From positions 141,736 to 205,735 of the forward strand of contig NZ_LT699743.1 of the NCBI RefSeq assembly GCF_900155365.1: a stretch of DNA of 64,000 nucleotides, read 5' to 3'. The notes under the pieces were generated by a model, which was not told where the DNA came from, did not search any database, and saw only the letters and a list, made by a program, of their open reading frames with translations. This DNA is from Collinsella bouchesdurhonensis (GTDB taxonomy: Bacteria > Actinomycetota > Coriobacteriia > Coriobacteriales > Coriobacteriaceae). This document shows, one piece after another, positions 63,662-64,000 of the stretch. A program made the position numbers and the translations under genes. Each line of letters begins with the position of its first letter. The stretch's first letter is position 1.

Positions 63662-64000
63662 TGTTTTTCACAACAACTAAATTTAGGATTTCACGACTAA
63701 TTTCTTTCGGGTTTCACCGTTTTGCAAAGGTGCCGCACCCTTTCTTCGCTAACTGTCCGATCTTCCCATCATCAAGGCTTCCTCGAACCTTCTGCTCTGC
63801 CCGCCGAACTCAACCAGCCGACCATGATGCATGATCCTGTCAATCGTCGCCGTGGCCAGGTGCGCGTCTCCCAGCACAGTGCCCCATTTGCCGAACTCTA
63901 TGTTGGTTGTGACGATCATGCTCCTCGTCTCGTACGTTGCCGACATCACCTGGTAGAGCAGCCGAGCGCCCTCGATGTCTATCGGGATGTAGCCGTACTC
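63662..64000 (-). mobile_element. IS21-family insertion sequence, one end (window edge)
   Basis: The element starts at TGTTTTTCACAACAACT (63662) and contains a second, related TTTCACGACTAATTTC (about 63689), like the repeated ends of IS21 elements. It continues through istB to the window end. The mocR-like reading frame stops matching exactly at the start of the element. Confidence 0.8.
63749..64000 (-). CDS. istB: IS21-family helper ATPase IstB, C-terminal part
   Basis: The 83 visible residues (EYGYIPIDIEGARLLYQVMS, then SMIVTTNIEFGKWGTVLGD and TIDRIMHHGRLVEFGG) are the end of IstB, the AAA+ helper for IS21 transposases, including sensor and arginine-finger regions. The Walker A and the N-terminus lie beyond base 64000. 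The transposase gene istA would be further out. Confidence 0.9.
   Translation of the reverse strand, partial: EYGYIPIDIEGARLLYQVMSATYETRSMIVTTNIEFGKWGTVLGDAHLATATIDRIMHHGRLVEFGGQSRRFEEALMMGRSDS

Overview
The window looks like a chromosome segment of a gut actinobacterium of the class Coriobacteriia, most likely Collinsella or a close relative. The grounds are high GC, strong AGGAGG ribosome sites, actinobacterial-type rpoB and rplJ leaders, XRE/DUF4097 and DUF4037/DUF4125 genes of the kind I associate with this class, and an anaerobic, oxygen-sensitive metabolism (glycyl radical enzyme, rubrerythrin). The genus is an inference; no rRNA or tRNA gene is present to confirm it.

1-7.1 kb is core genome on the minus strand: rplJ-rplL with an L10-type leader, then galU, then the start of rpoB (cut by the window edge), preceded by an aminotransferase. 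7.1-13.4 kb is a MarR regulator with a heterodimeric ABC exporter, then an XRE membrane protein. 13.5-19.6 kb holds a cluster of short palindromic repeats and a tightly coupled three-gene operon (TerB_N protein, BrxD-like ATPase, BrxHI/Lhr-like helicase). It resembles the accessory genes of BREX type 2 with every other BREX gene missing, and is the best candidate for an uncharacterised system. 19.6-31 kb is housekeeping and envelope genes (CapA-like lipoprotein, spermidine-synthase-like protein, Elp3, XRE/DUF4097 pair, a methyltransferase, TrmB, Ski2-like helicase).

31.2-49.1 kb is one long minus-strand locus for choline breakdown in a bacterial microcompartment. CutC and CutD split choline to trimethylamine and acetaldehyde. 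A CoA-acylating aldehyde dehydrogenase, PduL and an iron alcohol dehydrogenase then convert acetaldehyde to acetyl phosphate and ethanol inside a shell built from several BMC proteins. Oddities are an exact 706-bp tandem duplication of a BMC gene with a lysine/alanine/proline-rich N-terminal extension, a second aldehyde dehydrogenase that has lost its catalytic residues, a cysteine-rich tail on the first one, and a DUF4037/DUF4125 pair.

49.7-57.4 kb is a defence-like island: a DUF2130 nuclease-like coiled-coil protein, a metallophosphoesterase, a HIRAN protein, a GmrSD-like DUF262/HNH protein, and a convergent single-chain restriction-modification protein (Sau3AI/MutH nuclease fused to a cytosine-5 methyltransferase). 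The last two genes are visibly AT-richer than their surroundings. Both have GATC-containing palindromes over their promoter or leader, which suggests control by the enzyme's own methylation. 57.5-64 kb contains a divergent peptide deformylase, an aldehyde/alcohol dehydrogenase pair, rubrerythrin, a nuclease-like gene beside a large nested inverted repeat, and a MocR-type regulator gene cut by an IS21-family element that runs off the window.

Two dispersed palindromic repeat families (a 19-bp GTGGCGG unit and a 36-bp TGTGACA...TGTCACA unit) occur in several intergenic regions. No tRNA, rRNA or CRISPR array was seen.
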